A stretch of 18,172 nt of DNA, taken from positions 37,091-55,262 of the forward strand of contig DIBR01000031.1 of NCBI GenBank assembly GCA_002415025.1, written 5' to 3'. The notes under the pieces were generated by a model. It ran no database searches. It was given only the letters and a program-made list of their open reading frames with translations, and was not told the origin of the DNA. Source of the DNA: Spongiibacteraceae bacterium UBA5047 (GTDB lineage: Bacteria > Pseudomonadota > Gammaproteobacteria > Pseudomonadales > Spongiibacteraceae). Of this stretch, positions 1 through 7,311 are shown piece after piece; position 1 is the first letter of the stretch; the number at the start of each line of letters is the position of its first letter. The position numbers were made by a program, and so were the translations under genes.

Positions 1-90
1 CGATGCCCGCAACGCTGCGCTTATACGGGCCTACGGTGAAAAAACTTGCACACGAACACAGAATCTCCCACCAAAACGAACCGGGCGCCT

Positions 91-115
91 GTAGGAGCCT
101 GCCCTGCAGGCGAAG
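91..115. repeat. REP-like palindromic element
   Basis: The element starts with GTAGGA and ends with GCGAAG. Between them lies a perfect 6-bp hairpin: GCCTGC at 97-102, a CCT loop, and GCAGGC at 106-111. A GTAG-type head next to a short GC-rich stem and a GCGAAG tail is the layout of REP sequences dispersed in many gammaproteobacteria and moved by RAYT transposases. No RAYT gene is in the window and only this one copy of the head was seen, so the repeat assignment rests on architecture. It lies just beyond the yebG stop and could also act as a weak 3' stem-loop, though it has no T-run in that direction. Confidence 0.45.
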
Positions 116-148
116 AGGGTCGAGGGCGTCACACACCGGGGCTACGAA

Positions 149-427
149 CTAACTATTAACGGCCAGTTTCGCTACGTTAGTGGTTTCACCCATAGTCTCG
201 AGTTCTTCAATTTTACCCTTGCAGGCAAGCGCTAGCTGGTCTTTATTCCTGGCGAGAAAAATACCAAAGTCTTCGGCCTCTTTCTCATTGGCGCTGGGTA
301 CATGCTTTTGTAACAGCAAGGTCAGGTTCTCGGCCAGTTCCAGCATTTTGTCATAGGCGTCGGCATCTTTTTTACTGTCAAACATACTGTTATCCCGGTC
401 ACACATCCATTTGGCGATTACGGCCAT
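149..427 (-). CDS. yebG: YebG family SOS-response protein
   Basis: This 92-residue protein matches the YebG family. It begins MAVIAKWMC, has the hallmark stretch SKKDADAYDKMLELAENL (residues about 18-35), and then an acidic helical middle and a region resembling the E. coli 'LAEQKDVLS' segment. E. coli YebG is about 96 residues, so this copy is full length. YebG is a small DNA damage-inducible protein of the LexA regulon whose biochemical role is poorly known. The ATG is preceded by an AGGGG ribosome site. A near-perfect LexA box lies 31 bases upstream, in the short gap after the REC-kinase stop, so the gene is probably transcribed on its own even though it lies downstream of the signalling operon in the same direction. 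Confidence 0.88.
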   Translation of the reverse strand: MAVIAKWMCDRDNSMFDSKKDADAYDKMLELAENLTLLLQKHVPSANEKEAEDFGIFLARNKDQLALACKGKIEELETMGETTNVAKLAVNS

Positions 428-457
428 TGTTTATTCCCCTGAAAGTGGATTTCGGAT

Positions 458-477
458 AACTGTATATAAATACAGTT
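458..477 (-). promoter_or_regulatory. LexA (SOS) box of yebG
   Basis: The core CTGTATATAAATACAG at 460-475 fits the E. coli LexA consensus CTGT-N8-ACAG exactly. The flanking AA and TT extend the inverted repeat to 20 bases with only the central ATAA imperfect. On the minus strand a possible promoter, TTGCGC with a 17-base spacer to TACAGT, would place the box over the -10 element, as is typical for LexA repression. The box is 31 bases before the yebG ATG and 18 bases beyond the stop codon at 495, so it serves yebG and not the kinase. Confidence 0.9.
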
Positions 478-494
478 TGTGGCGCAAGCTCTGT

Positions 495-1550
495 TTAAGC
501 GACCGGCAGGTTGATATAGAAACGGCTGCCGACCCCGGCTTCCGATTCGGCGCGGATGTTGCCACCCAGACGTGCGGCGTTCTTGGCGCAAATAGCCAGC
601 CCCAGACCGCTACCGGGAAATTCTCCATCGCCGTGCAGGCGCACAAAGGGTTTGAATATGTCTTTCAGCTCGTCTGCGCTCATGCCAATACCGTTGTCTT
701 GCACGCAAATTTCATGCTGTTGCCCGGTGCTGATGCAGGAAACGCTGATGGTTGGTGTTTCACCGCGGTTGTACTTCACCGCGTTGCCGAGGACGTTTTG
801 AAATAGCTGCCGTAACAGCTGGTCGTTGCTGGTTACGGTGGGCAATGTTTCGACGGTGAGAGCGGCGTTGGGGTTTTCCAGAAGTATGATGTCTTTTACG
901 TCGCTGACCAGCAGGTTGAGATCAAGTGCTTCCAGAGTAATTTGTTGGGTGTCGTGGCTCAGAAAATCTGTGAGCAAACGCACCAGACGATTTACATTGG
1001 CCGCCGCCTTGCTCATAAAACCCGCATAGTCTGCCAAGTCGTCGTAGTGCTTTTCTTCAAGTGCTTCAGTGATCATGTCGGAGAATGTCTGGATATGATT
1101 CAGCGGCGCGCGCAAGTCGTGCGATAGCATGTAGGCGAACGATTCCAGCTCGTGTTGGTGTTCGGCCAGTGAGCGACGCAGGGAGGCCTTTTCAATGGCG
1201 TTATTCACTGCGTGCTCGATCGTTTGCGGAGTGAGTTCGTGTTTGGGTATATAGTCATCGGCACCGGCGTTAATCGCGCGTGCCGCCAACAGTTCATCGC
1301 CATAGCCGGTGACGAGAACGATCGGTAAAAATTTATCCAGTGCGCGCAGACTGTCCAGGCCCTCAAGTTCTTCAATGCCGGGAATCTGGTAGTCCAGCAA
1401 TACGCAGTCGGGGCGTTCTGCTTCCATCGACGTTATTGCGGCGGCCACCGAAGTGGCGTGGGTCAGCTCGGCGGCCAGGGTTGATTTGCCTAACTGGCGA
1501 GCCAGTTGCGCACGATCGCCTCGGTCGTCGTCTATCAGCAAAATTTTCAC
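495..1550 (-). CDS. REC-HisKA-HATPase sensor histidine kinase (soluble hybrid)
   Basis: Counting from the GTG at 1556, residues 1-120 form a receiver domain with an acidic pocket (IDDD), phospho-acceptor Asp55 in LLDYQIPG, and Lys105. A short coiled linker leads to a HisKA domain with the H-box FAYMLSHDLRAPL (His146). The HATPase domain has N-box Asn254/Asn258, DNGIG at 287-291 and GSGLGL at 315-320. There are no membrane segments, so it is cytoplasmic. A receiver at the N-terminus of a kinase suggests that it is fed phosphate or gated by a partner, probably the membrane kinase encoded just upstream. The start is set at the GTG at 1550 because the GAGG ribosome site, which overlaps the stop of the preceding gene, is one base from the GTG at 1556 but seven from this one. 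The open frame allows either. The H-box closely resembles that of the 851-residue kinase. Confidence 0.9.
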   Translation of the reverse strand: MKILLIDDDRGDRAQLARQLGKSTLAAELTHATSVAAAITSMEAERPDCVLLDYQIPGIEELEGLDSLRALDKFLPIVLVTGYGDELLAARAINAGADDYIPKHELTPQTIEHAVNNAIEKASLRRSLAEHQHELESFAYMLSHDLRAPLNHIQTFSDMITEALEEKHYDDLADYAGFMSKAAANVNRLVRLLTDFLSHDTQQITLEALDLNLLVSDVKDIILLENPNAALTVETLPTVTSNDQLLRQLFQNVLGNAVKYNRGETPTISVSCISTGQQHEICVQDNGIGMSADELKDIFKPFVRLHGDGEFPGSGLGLAICAKNAARLGGNIRAESEAGVGSRFYINLPVA

Positions 1551-1559
1551 TGCCACACC

Positions 1560-2000
1560 TCAGTAATCTTTAACATCGGGGAATTTGACCAGTCGCCAGT
1601 AACAATCCAGCAACTCGATCAACTTCAGGAAGTCGCCACCGGCATTGTCCTTGAGAACGTATCCGGCCACATTCAAATCATAGGCTGCGATAACATCTTC
1701 GTCACGCGCTGAGGTGGTTAGCACAAACGCTATGCTGCGTTTCAATTCATTATTACTGCGTAGCGCCGTCAAGAATTCTATGCCGTCCATACGCGGCATA
1801 TTGATATCAACCAGCAACAAGTGTGGCCCCGGCAACTTGTCGCGACCATTGCTGCCCTCGAGAATTTCCAGCGCTTCTACCCCATCAATGGCCCGGGTAA
1901 TCGGGTTTGCCACCTTGGCTTTGCGCAGCGCTCGCTGGATGGCTTTGGCGTCGCCATCATCGTCTTCAAGTAACAGGATATTGACGTTCTCGGGTGTCAT
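1560..2000 (-). CDS. Rcp-type single-domain response regulator
   Basis: This 146-residue protein is a stand-alone receiver. It has the acidic pocket LEDDDGD (residues 11-17), phospho-acceptor Asp65 in LLVDINMPRMDG, the switch Thr in VLTTSARDED (95-96), and Lys117. The 'EDDxGDxxxxxRAL' and 'DGxEAL' style is that of Rcp1-like regulators that partner phytochrome-type kinases. It has no output domain, so it must act by phosphotransfer or protein contact. Its ATG overlaps the stop of the membrane kinase gene as ATGA, implying translational coupling and a fixed ratio to that kinase, and its own stop overlaps the ribosome site of the next kinase gene. It is the natural phosphate carrier between the two kinases. 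That role is an inference from position. Confidence 0.92.
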   Translation of the reverse strand: MTPENVNILLLEDDDGDAKAIQRALRKAKVANPITRAIDGVEALEILEGSNGRDKLPGPHLLLVDINMPRMDGIEFLTALRSNNELKRSIAFVLTTSARDEDVIAAYDLNVAGYVLKDNAGGDFLKLIELLDCYWRLVKFPDVKDY

Positions 2001-4552
2001 GTACTTAGGTCCTCGGACAGGTTTCTCGGCCAGACGACGGTAAAGCAGCAGCCTTCGCCGGTGCTAGAGCGTAGTTCAATACGGCCGCCGTAGATATCAG
2101 CGTATTTTTTAACCACGGACAAGCCAATGCCGCTGCCTTCGACCTGGTCGCGGGGCTTGAGGGTGCGGAATATCTCAAAGATTTTTTTGTGGTATTTGCT
2201 TTCTATGCCCGGGCCATCGTCTTCCACGGTAAACACGTACTCATTATCGAGAATTTTTGCCGTGACGTTGATGACTCCCCTGTCCTTGTCGTGGTGCTTA
2301 ATGGCATTGGCAACCAGGTTATAGAGCATTTGTTGCAGGGGCAAGCGGGCAACAGTGACCTGATTAAAGGTGTCGGAAAAACTGACCCGGATATGTTCCG
2401 GGGGTGAGAGCAAGGCAAGGATGTTATCCATCATGTCTTTGCCATTCACCTTGTCGCGAAAACGATCATCGGTCACACGGCCAATACGAGAATAATTCAG
2501 CAGGTCTTCGAGCAACTGCTCCATGCGTTTCACACGGCTTTGCAGCAGCTCCATATTTTCACGATCTTCGTCTTGCAGGTGCTCAGCCAGATCTTCTTCC
2601 AGCCACTGCGCTGCATTGCTGATAACCCGCAGCGGAGCCTTCAGATCATGCGAGGCCAGATAGGCGAAGCTCTCCAGTTCTTCGTTGGTGGCCTTGAGCT
2701 TGCTTTCAATTTCAATCAATTCAGAGATGTCGCGAAAGACCACCACGGCGCCACGCACCCCGCCCTCTTCGTCGGTTATGGCTGAACTGGTGTATTCAAC
2801 CGGATAGCAGCTGCCATCTTTGCGCCAGAACACTTCGTCGCGTTCAAAATGAGTGCCGCCCTCCTTTAGCACGCGATAGATATTGCACTCTTCAACCGGG
2901 TAGGTGCTGCCGTCAGCGTGGCTGTGGTGCAGTATGGCGTGCTGCTTTTTGTGGAGCATTTCGCTCGCAGAGAATCCGGTGATGCGCTCGGCGGCACTGT
3001 TGAGAAAGGTGGTGCAGCCGTTTATATCCAAACCGAAGATGCCCTCGCCGGCATTGTCGAGCAGCAGCTGCAACCGACGCTGGCTTTCAGACAGGCTTTG
3101 GGCCGCCAGCGCCGTGCGTTCCAACAATTGTGAGGCGTACATCAACAGCGCGGCAATGATAAGCCCGGCGATCAGTACAATGTCCTGCAGGTTGGCGCGA
3201 ATATCCCGATAGTATTCCGGCGTGGGCCAAATGGTGAGCCGCCACTCCTTGCCCAGCAACTGCATCGTGTCGGTGAGTGCCCAGAAGCGATAGAAAATAT
3301 CTCGCTCGGCCGTGGTCTGAAAGAGCTGGGCGTTATCGAGAGTAATTACAAGGTGAAGCTGGCTAATAAACTCGGCGGGAATTACGCCTTTCATCAGGGC
3401 GCCGCCATCGAAAATGGCAATAACCGCACCGCGGTCATCGTCGCTTGGCGAGGTGGGGGTGACGAGCACAAACTGGCCGCTGCCATCTTGCAGCGATGAG
3501 GGCGTGGATATCGCTAGGCGGCTTTCGGCCCGGGCAGCCTCCTCAATGGCTGTGTGAATAGCCTCATTTAAAAACTCATTCGGTGCCTTGTCTTTGACCA
3601 CCCACTCGGGGTCAGCGGTTTTGCCTGGCTTGAAGCCGATGGCGATCAGCCCGGGGTGATCGCGCAAGTACATTTGGGCATCGGCGCGCCAGAAAGCCAG
3701 GTTGGGGTCTGCCTGCCGGCCAAGCCGCGTTGCCATGCGCCGCAGCGAATACGCTTGCGATTTCAGGGAATGCTGCAGCCCGCTTTCGGTCATCGCAGTT
3801 TCCTGACGCATGATTTCACGAATGCTACGGGCTTCGCTGCTACCGAGCTGGGCCCAAAACACCGCAGCTGATGCAATAACAGCCGGCACGAGCATACGTA
3901 CAAAGACTTGCATAAAGCCGCTAAGACTGGCACCAGATTCACGCGATAGCGGAATGGCAATGCCGCTAACGGCAAGCAAGGCGAGCACGGCAATACTGTT
4001 GGGCGCCATGCGTGCGAGGTTGCCCCAACCATAGCTGGCGCTTGAGTCAAGCAACGCCCAAACCGAGACGCTGGCAATCGCAAGAACAGATAGCCCGGCA
4101 TCGCGCAACAGCTTTTCGCGCTCTACAACCTGGTTGGCCCGGTGGCTGAGCGATATCTGTACGGCACCCATAAGATAAAGGGCCAGTGCCGCCGTTGGTG
4201 CGAGGTTGAGGGTCAGAATAAAGTTGGGGTCGGGAATGATCTGGTGAAACCAGAAGTCCAGCCCCCAGCGCGCCTTCAGAAAAAACTGAAGCAGATGGGC
4301 AAGCCCGATCAACATCGTCGGAATAGCAAGCAGGCGAGCAGCCAGGCGACGGTTTGTGATGTAAGCAAGGAGTGACAGCGCGCTGAATAATACCGCCAGC
4401 GCGTTGTTGTAATGCATGGCGACAGGGCTAAACCCCAGCCCCACCATCGCCGGGCTGGCCGTGTGCCAACCGGTAATCACTGCCATTGCGGCAAGCGCGG
4501 CCAGTGCTGCCGTCGATAGAGCAATAGAGTGTGCCAGCCGTTGGCGTGTCAT
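1997..4552 (-). CDS. Membrane sensor histidine kinase (multi-TM, CHASE-like, PAS, HisKA, HATPase)
   Basis: The 851-residue protein begins with about seven hydrophobic segments (roughly residues 10-27, 50-66, 72-92, 110-131, 151-168, 181-201 and 215-236). An extracytoplasmic region of about 220 residues resembles a CHASE sensor: 'HPGLIAIGF' near 299-307 and 'FVLVTPTSP' near 361-369 are typical CHASE-like strings. A last membrane helix lies at about 457-475. A PAS domain (about 490-612) follows, then HisKA with FAYLASHDLKAPL (His635), and an HATPase with Asn745/Asn749, DDGPGI at 778-783 and GSGIGL at 806-811. It has no C-terminal receiver, so phosphate must pass to a separate protein, most simply the coupled regulator whose start overlaps its stop. 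The DoxX-like gene ends eight bases upstream. The ligand is unknown, and the CHASE call is from pattern only. Confidence 0.9.
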   Translation of the reverse strand: MTRQRLAHSIALSTAALAALAAMAVITGWHTASPAMVGLGFSPVAMHYNNALAVLFSALSLLAYITNRRLAARLLAIPTMLIGLAHLLQFFLKARWGLDFWFHQIIPDPNFILTLNLAPTAALALYLMGAVQISLSHRANQVVEREKLLRDAGLSVLAIASVSVWALLDSSASYGWGNLARMAPNSIAVLALLAVSGIAIPLSRESGASLSGFMQVFVRMLVPAVIASAAVFWAQLGSSEARSIREIMRQETAMTESGLQHSLKSQAYSLRRMATRLGRQADPNLAFWRADAQMYLRDHPGLIAIGFKPGKTADPEWVVKDKAPNEFLNEAIHTAIEEAARAESRLAISTPSSLQDGSGQFVLVTPTSPSDDDRGAVIAIFDGGALMKGVIPAEFISQLHLVITLDNAQLFQTTAERDIFYRFWALTDTMQLLGKEWRLTIWPTPEYYRDIRANLQDIVLIAGLIIAALLMYASQLLERTALAAQSLSESQRRLQLLLDNAGEGIFGLDINGCTTFLNSAAERITGFSASEMLHKKQHAILHHSHADGSTYPVEECNIYRVLKEGGTHFERDEVFWRKDGSCYPVEYTSSAITDEEGGVRGAVVVFRDISELIEIESKLKATNEELESFAYLASHDLKAPLRVISNAAQWLEEDLAEHLQDEDRENMELLQSRVKRMEQLLEDLLNYSRIGRVTDDRFRDKVNGKDMMDNILALLSPPEHIRVSFSDTFNQVTVARLPLQQMLYNLVANAIKHHDKDRGVINVTAKILDNEYVFTVEDDGPGIESKYHKKIFEIFRTLKPRDQVEGSGIGLSVVKKYADIYGGRIELRSSTGEGCCFTVVWPRNLSEDLST

Positions 4553-4559
4553 TGAAAAG

Positions 4560-4979
4560 CTAATCCCTGGTCTGAGGCGCTTCGCGTGTTGACCAGTAAA
4601 TACAGGCCAGCAACACTATTTGTACAAGCAGGCGCACTCCCAGCATCGTTTCCGACATCTCCGGGTAGTCTGCGGGGTGCAGCCACATATGTATATTGAC
4701 CGGGGAGACTACCAATGTCAGTACGAATAAACCGTTACCTGCCCAGCGCCGGTACTGAGGCACCAGCAAGCCGATTGCGCCGAGAATTTCGAATACGCCA
4801 CTGATATAGACAGCAGGATAGTGCCAGGGCAGATAGTCGGGCATGATGCCGGCAAAAAAGTCTGCGGCGAAAAAGTGTCCGAGACCACCACCCATAAACC
4901 AGAGGAAGACAAAGGCGAGCGCAGCCAGTTTGCCGGGTGAAGCGGGTAGAAATGCGGGTATGCGCGAGGGCTGGGTCAT
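4560..4979 (-). CDS. DoxX-like small integral membrane protein
   Basis: The protein has 139 residues with about four hydrophobic helices (near 18-34, 54-74, 80-97 and 108-128). The strings GHFF, 'IMPDYLPWH', 'YISGVFEILGAIGLLVPQYRR' and 'NIHMWLHP' are those of the DoxX/DoxX-like superfamily, many members of which are annotated only as membrane proteins. Some relatives are linked to redox or thiosulfate:quinone chemistry, but nothing here fixes a substrate. GGAG lies eight bases before the ATG. The stop is eight bases before the sensor kinase start, so the two are surely co-transcribed. A membrane partner or redox input for the kinase is a reasonable guess, not shown by sequence. Confidence 0.82.
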   Translation of the reverse strand: MTQPSRIPAFLPASPGKLAALAFVFLWFMGGGLGHFFAADFFAGIMPDYLPWHYPAVYISGVFEILGAIGLLVPQYRRWAGNGLFVLTLVVSPVNIHMWLHPADYPEMSETMLGVRLLVQIVLLACIYWSTREAPQTRD

Positions 4980-5040
4980 AGAGCGGGCTCCAAATCAGGG
5001 GCCCCATGGTCGCAGCGTTCCGGGCATTACACCAGTAGGG

Positions 5041-5538
5041 TCAGTGTCGGCGGGTTGAAGGGCTGCCCACTACCGCAGCCGGGCTGGACCAGAGGTGTTC
5101 AATGAACAGCAGTTGTTCGATAAAGGCTTCCGGCCCCTGCGCTTTGTCGATAAAGCCGTGGGCTCCCAGAGCTTTGGCAAGTCGTCGGTCGTCGGGGTTG
5201 GTGGTAGAGGAGATCACCACCAAGGGTAGATGACGACAGCTGTTTTGCTCTGAAATAAGTTCCAGCGCCTTGAAGCCGTCGAGCTTTGGCATATTCAGGT
5301 CAACCAGCACCACATCCGGAAAGGGGAGGTGGGTACTGTCATTTTCCAGCTTCAGGGCATCAATCAGGTACTGCAGCAACTGCTCGCCATCTTCAACAAC
5401 CGCTAGTGTGGTGGGCACCTGCACGGATTCAAGCGCCTTGCGCACGAGCGCGACATCTCCCAGACAGTCTTCTGCCAGCAGTATCTGAATTGAGCGCCCG
5501 TGGCTAGATTCATTCTGTGTCTTTTTACGTCGGGGCAT
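5041..5538 (-). CDS. Rcp-type single-domain response regulator
   Basis: The protein is 165 residues long. After a basic, polar 16-residue leader comes a receiver domain with acidic pocket LAEDCLGD (21-28), phospho-acceptor Asp80 in VLVDLNMPKLDG, the switch Ser110 in VVISSTTNPDD, and Lys132. It ends with a short low-complexity tail (SSPAAVVGSPSTRRH). It belongs to the same Rcp-like class as the regulator at 1560-2000 but is clearly diverged from it. It lacks an output domain. An AGGTG ribosome site precedes the ATG. It is the first gene of the minus-strand signalling cluster, with 61 bases before the DoxX-like gene, and is probably in the same operon. It may be a second phosphate acceptor for one of the two kinases. 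Confidence 0.9.
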   Translation of the reverse strand: MPRRKKTQNESSHGRSIQILLAEDCLGDVALVRKALESVQVPTTLAVVEDGEQLLQYLIDALKLENDSTHLPFPDVVLVDLNMPKLDGFKALELISEQNSCRHLPLVVISSTTNPDDRRLAKALGAHGFIDKAQGPEAFIEQLLFIEHLWSSPAAVVGSPSTRRH

Positions 5539-5588
5539 ACCATCACCTGCGCCGCATCCGGATACGACGGCCAGAGAGCTTCATTTGA

Positions 5589-5594
5589 AGTATA
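5589..5594 (-). promoter_or_regulatory. Candidate -10 element for the signalling operon
   Basis: On the minus strand this reads TATACT, 50 bases upstream of the first response regulator start. No good -35 lies at 16-18 bases, so an activator or weak basal promoter would be needed. It overlaps a short palindrome, CTTCA-TT-TGAAG (5579-5590), which could be a regulator site. The call is tentative. Confidence 0.3.
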
Positions 5595-5652
5595 GTTCAG
5601 CCCTGCGATTTTGCTGTTGCACCCACGATGCCTATATAACCGATTGTTTTAA

Positions 5653-7245
5653 CTAGAATTCCTGTGGCCTTTGCGGGGCGGATATGGTGGGTGCAACCTG
5701 GCTCAGCACATGCTCGGCAAAGCCGTGGCCGGCTTCGGCGTACAGGTTAAAGGTTACACAACCGAGGTCGCGAATTTCGCGCTCCTCGTCCGGGTAGCGT
5801 GACACGACCGCCAGGCTGCCGGCGTAGTCCAGCGACTGCAGCAGCTTCACAACCTCCATGTTTTCCTTGTGGTTGGTCAGGCTGACCAGAATCAGGCGGC
5901 GGTCGGCCAGATTCGCCCGGGCCCAGAAGTCGCGATCGTTGCCGTCGCCGTGCACGCAGTACACGCCTTCGGCAGCCAGCTGGCCGGCTTTGTCGGCATT
6001 TTCGTCGACGCACAGCACGTTGCCGGGATAGCGCGAACTCATAAAGCGATAGGCGCCGGTGCCTACCCGGCCGGCCCCGACAATAACGATCTCTGCGGCG
6101 CCTGGCGCCACCAGCTCATCCTCGTCCCTGCCGCGACGGCGTTCAAAACGCTGCAGAGCGGGTGCAAACCGGTTGTAGAGTTCGGTAGTCCGGTTGTTGA
6201 GCGGGGTTGCGACAAAAAACGACAGAGACAGGGCCAGCGCGATGGCCGTCACCCAGGCGTTATCCATAACGCCCTGATCGGCTGCCAGCTGGGCGACGAT
6301 CAAACCAAACTCGCTGTAGGTGGCCAGCGAAAGTGCGGCGAGCATCGCCGTGCGGGCACGCAAATGAAAGGCTGTGAGCAAGACAAAGTAGATCAGTGGG
6401 CGCAGGAAGATGAGCACCCCCAGCGCCAGCGCCACCAGCAGCATGTCGCTGTCGGGCAGCCCGTTGTAGCCAATCTGCAAGAAAAAACCGATCAGGAAAA
6501 TATCCTTGAAGCTGATCAGGCTTTTATAGAGCTCGGTACTTTTGCGGTGCGAGTTCAGCAGCATGCCAATAATTAACGCGCCGAGATCGCCCTTTAAGTT
6601 CACCGCCTCAAACAGTGCCGCCCCGCCAACGGCCACCACAAAGCCAAACAGAACCAGCAGTTCGCCGTGCCCAACCCAAACCAGCAATCGCTCGAGCACC
6701 GGTCGCAGTAACGGCAACGCCAGCAGGGCCAGTGCGTACACGGTAGGGAATTTACCCGAAGACACCACCAGATAGCCGACGGCAAACAGGTCCTGGATAA
6801 TCAGAATGCCGATGGCGATAGCGGCATGTAGCGCCACGGTTTCGCCCTTTTCTTCCAGGGTTTTGGTGGTGAATACGGTGCTCGAAAACGACAGTGCAAA
6901 GGCCAGTGTCAGTGCCGCGCCGTGGCTGGGTAAAGCCAGCGCAGGCAGTGCGAGCCCCACCCCTTCTATCAACAGCCAGGTAAGCGGAATGACCGCGAGC
7001 ATTTGCAGGCTGGCGACACCCCAAACCTGAGGCGCAATCAATTCGCGCAGGTTAAGTTTGAGGCCAATGGTAAATAGCAGCAGGGTAATGCCCAGATCGG
7101 CGATGGTGGCAATGGCTTCGCCCTGCCCCAGGCCGAGTGCATGCGCGAAAAACCCGGCCAGCAGGTAACCGAGCAGGGGCGGATAGCCGGCGCTGCGAAA
7201 GGCCAGCCCGGCGGCAAACGCGAGCAATATAACCAGAGGTTCCAA
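5653..7245 (-). CDS. CPA2 family (Kef-type) monovalent cation:proton antiporter with TrkA-N domain
   Basis: The protein has 530 residues. Residues 1-350 form about 12 hydrophobic helices of a Na+/H+ exchanger fold. They include 'LGYLLAGFF' near 25-33, 'FSSTVFTTKTLEEKGE' near 120-135, and the QDLFAV motif at 151-156 whose Asp152 is the ion-binding acidic residue typical of CPA2 proteins. A charged linker leads to a TrkA-N/RCK nucleotide-binding domain that starts IVGAGRVG (387-395, GxGxxG) and has 'HGDGNDRDFW' further on. It has no TrkA-C domain. The layout is that of KefB/KefC and YbaL, which move K+ or Na+ out against protons in the inner membrane. The ion cannot be told from sequence. The start is TTG, supported by AGGAG seven bases upstream. 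The gene lies 66 bases downstream of the LysR gene on the same strand. Confidence 0.9.
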   Translation of the reverse strand: MEPLVILLAFAAGLAFRSAGYPPLLGYLLAGFFAHALGLGQGEAIATIADLGITLLLFTIGLKLNLRELIAPQVWGVASLQMLAVIPLTWLLIEGVGLALPALALPSHGAALTLAFALSFSSTVFTTKTLEEKGETVALHAAIAIGILIIQDLFAVGYLVVSSGKFPTVYALALLALPLLRPVLERLLVWVGHGELLVLFGFVVAVGGAALFEAVNLKGDLGALIIGMLLNSHRKSTELYKSLISFKDIFLIGFFLQIGYNGLPDSDMLLVALALGVLIFLRPLIYFVLLTAFHLRARTAMLAALSLATYSEFGLIVAQLAADQGVMDNAWVTAIALALSLSFFVATPLNNRTTELYNRFAPALQRFERRRGRDEDELVAPGAAEIVIVGAGRVGTGAYRFMSSRYPGNVLCVDENADKAGQLAAEGVYCVHGDGNDRDFWARANLADRRLILVSLTNHKENMEVVKLLQSLDYAGSLAVVSRYPDEEREIRDLGCVTFNLYAEAGHGFAEHVLSQVAPTISAPQRPQEF

Positions 7246-7265
7246 CGATGCTCTCCTGAATGACG

Positions 7266-7280
7266 ACTGCGCCGCGCAGT
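7266..7280. repeat. Short inverted repeat before the antiporter gene
   Basis: ACTGCG, a CCG loop and CGCAGT form a perfect 6-bp hairpin between the LysR stop and the antiporter start. On the minus strand it directly follows and partly overlaps a TATACT hexamer (7278-7283). That hexamer could be the -10 of an independent antiporter promoter, and the palindrome could be a regulator site or a hairpin in the 5' leader. No convincing -35 is visible. Confidence 0.3.
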
Positions 7281-7311
7281 ATAAAGGATATGCGCGAGCG
7301 ATAAGCTGTGA

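Noticed and set aside
1..148. Possible tail of a coding region entering from the left edge
   Set aside because: Short open stretches exist, including one that ends near base 93, but none has recognisable protein content, and the REP-like element lies in the same place.
5869..6576. Plus-strand open frame of 235 codons inside the antiporter gene
   Set aside because: It lies opposite the TrkA-N and membrane region of a full-length antiporter and has low-complexity, Gln-rich composition with no start signal.
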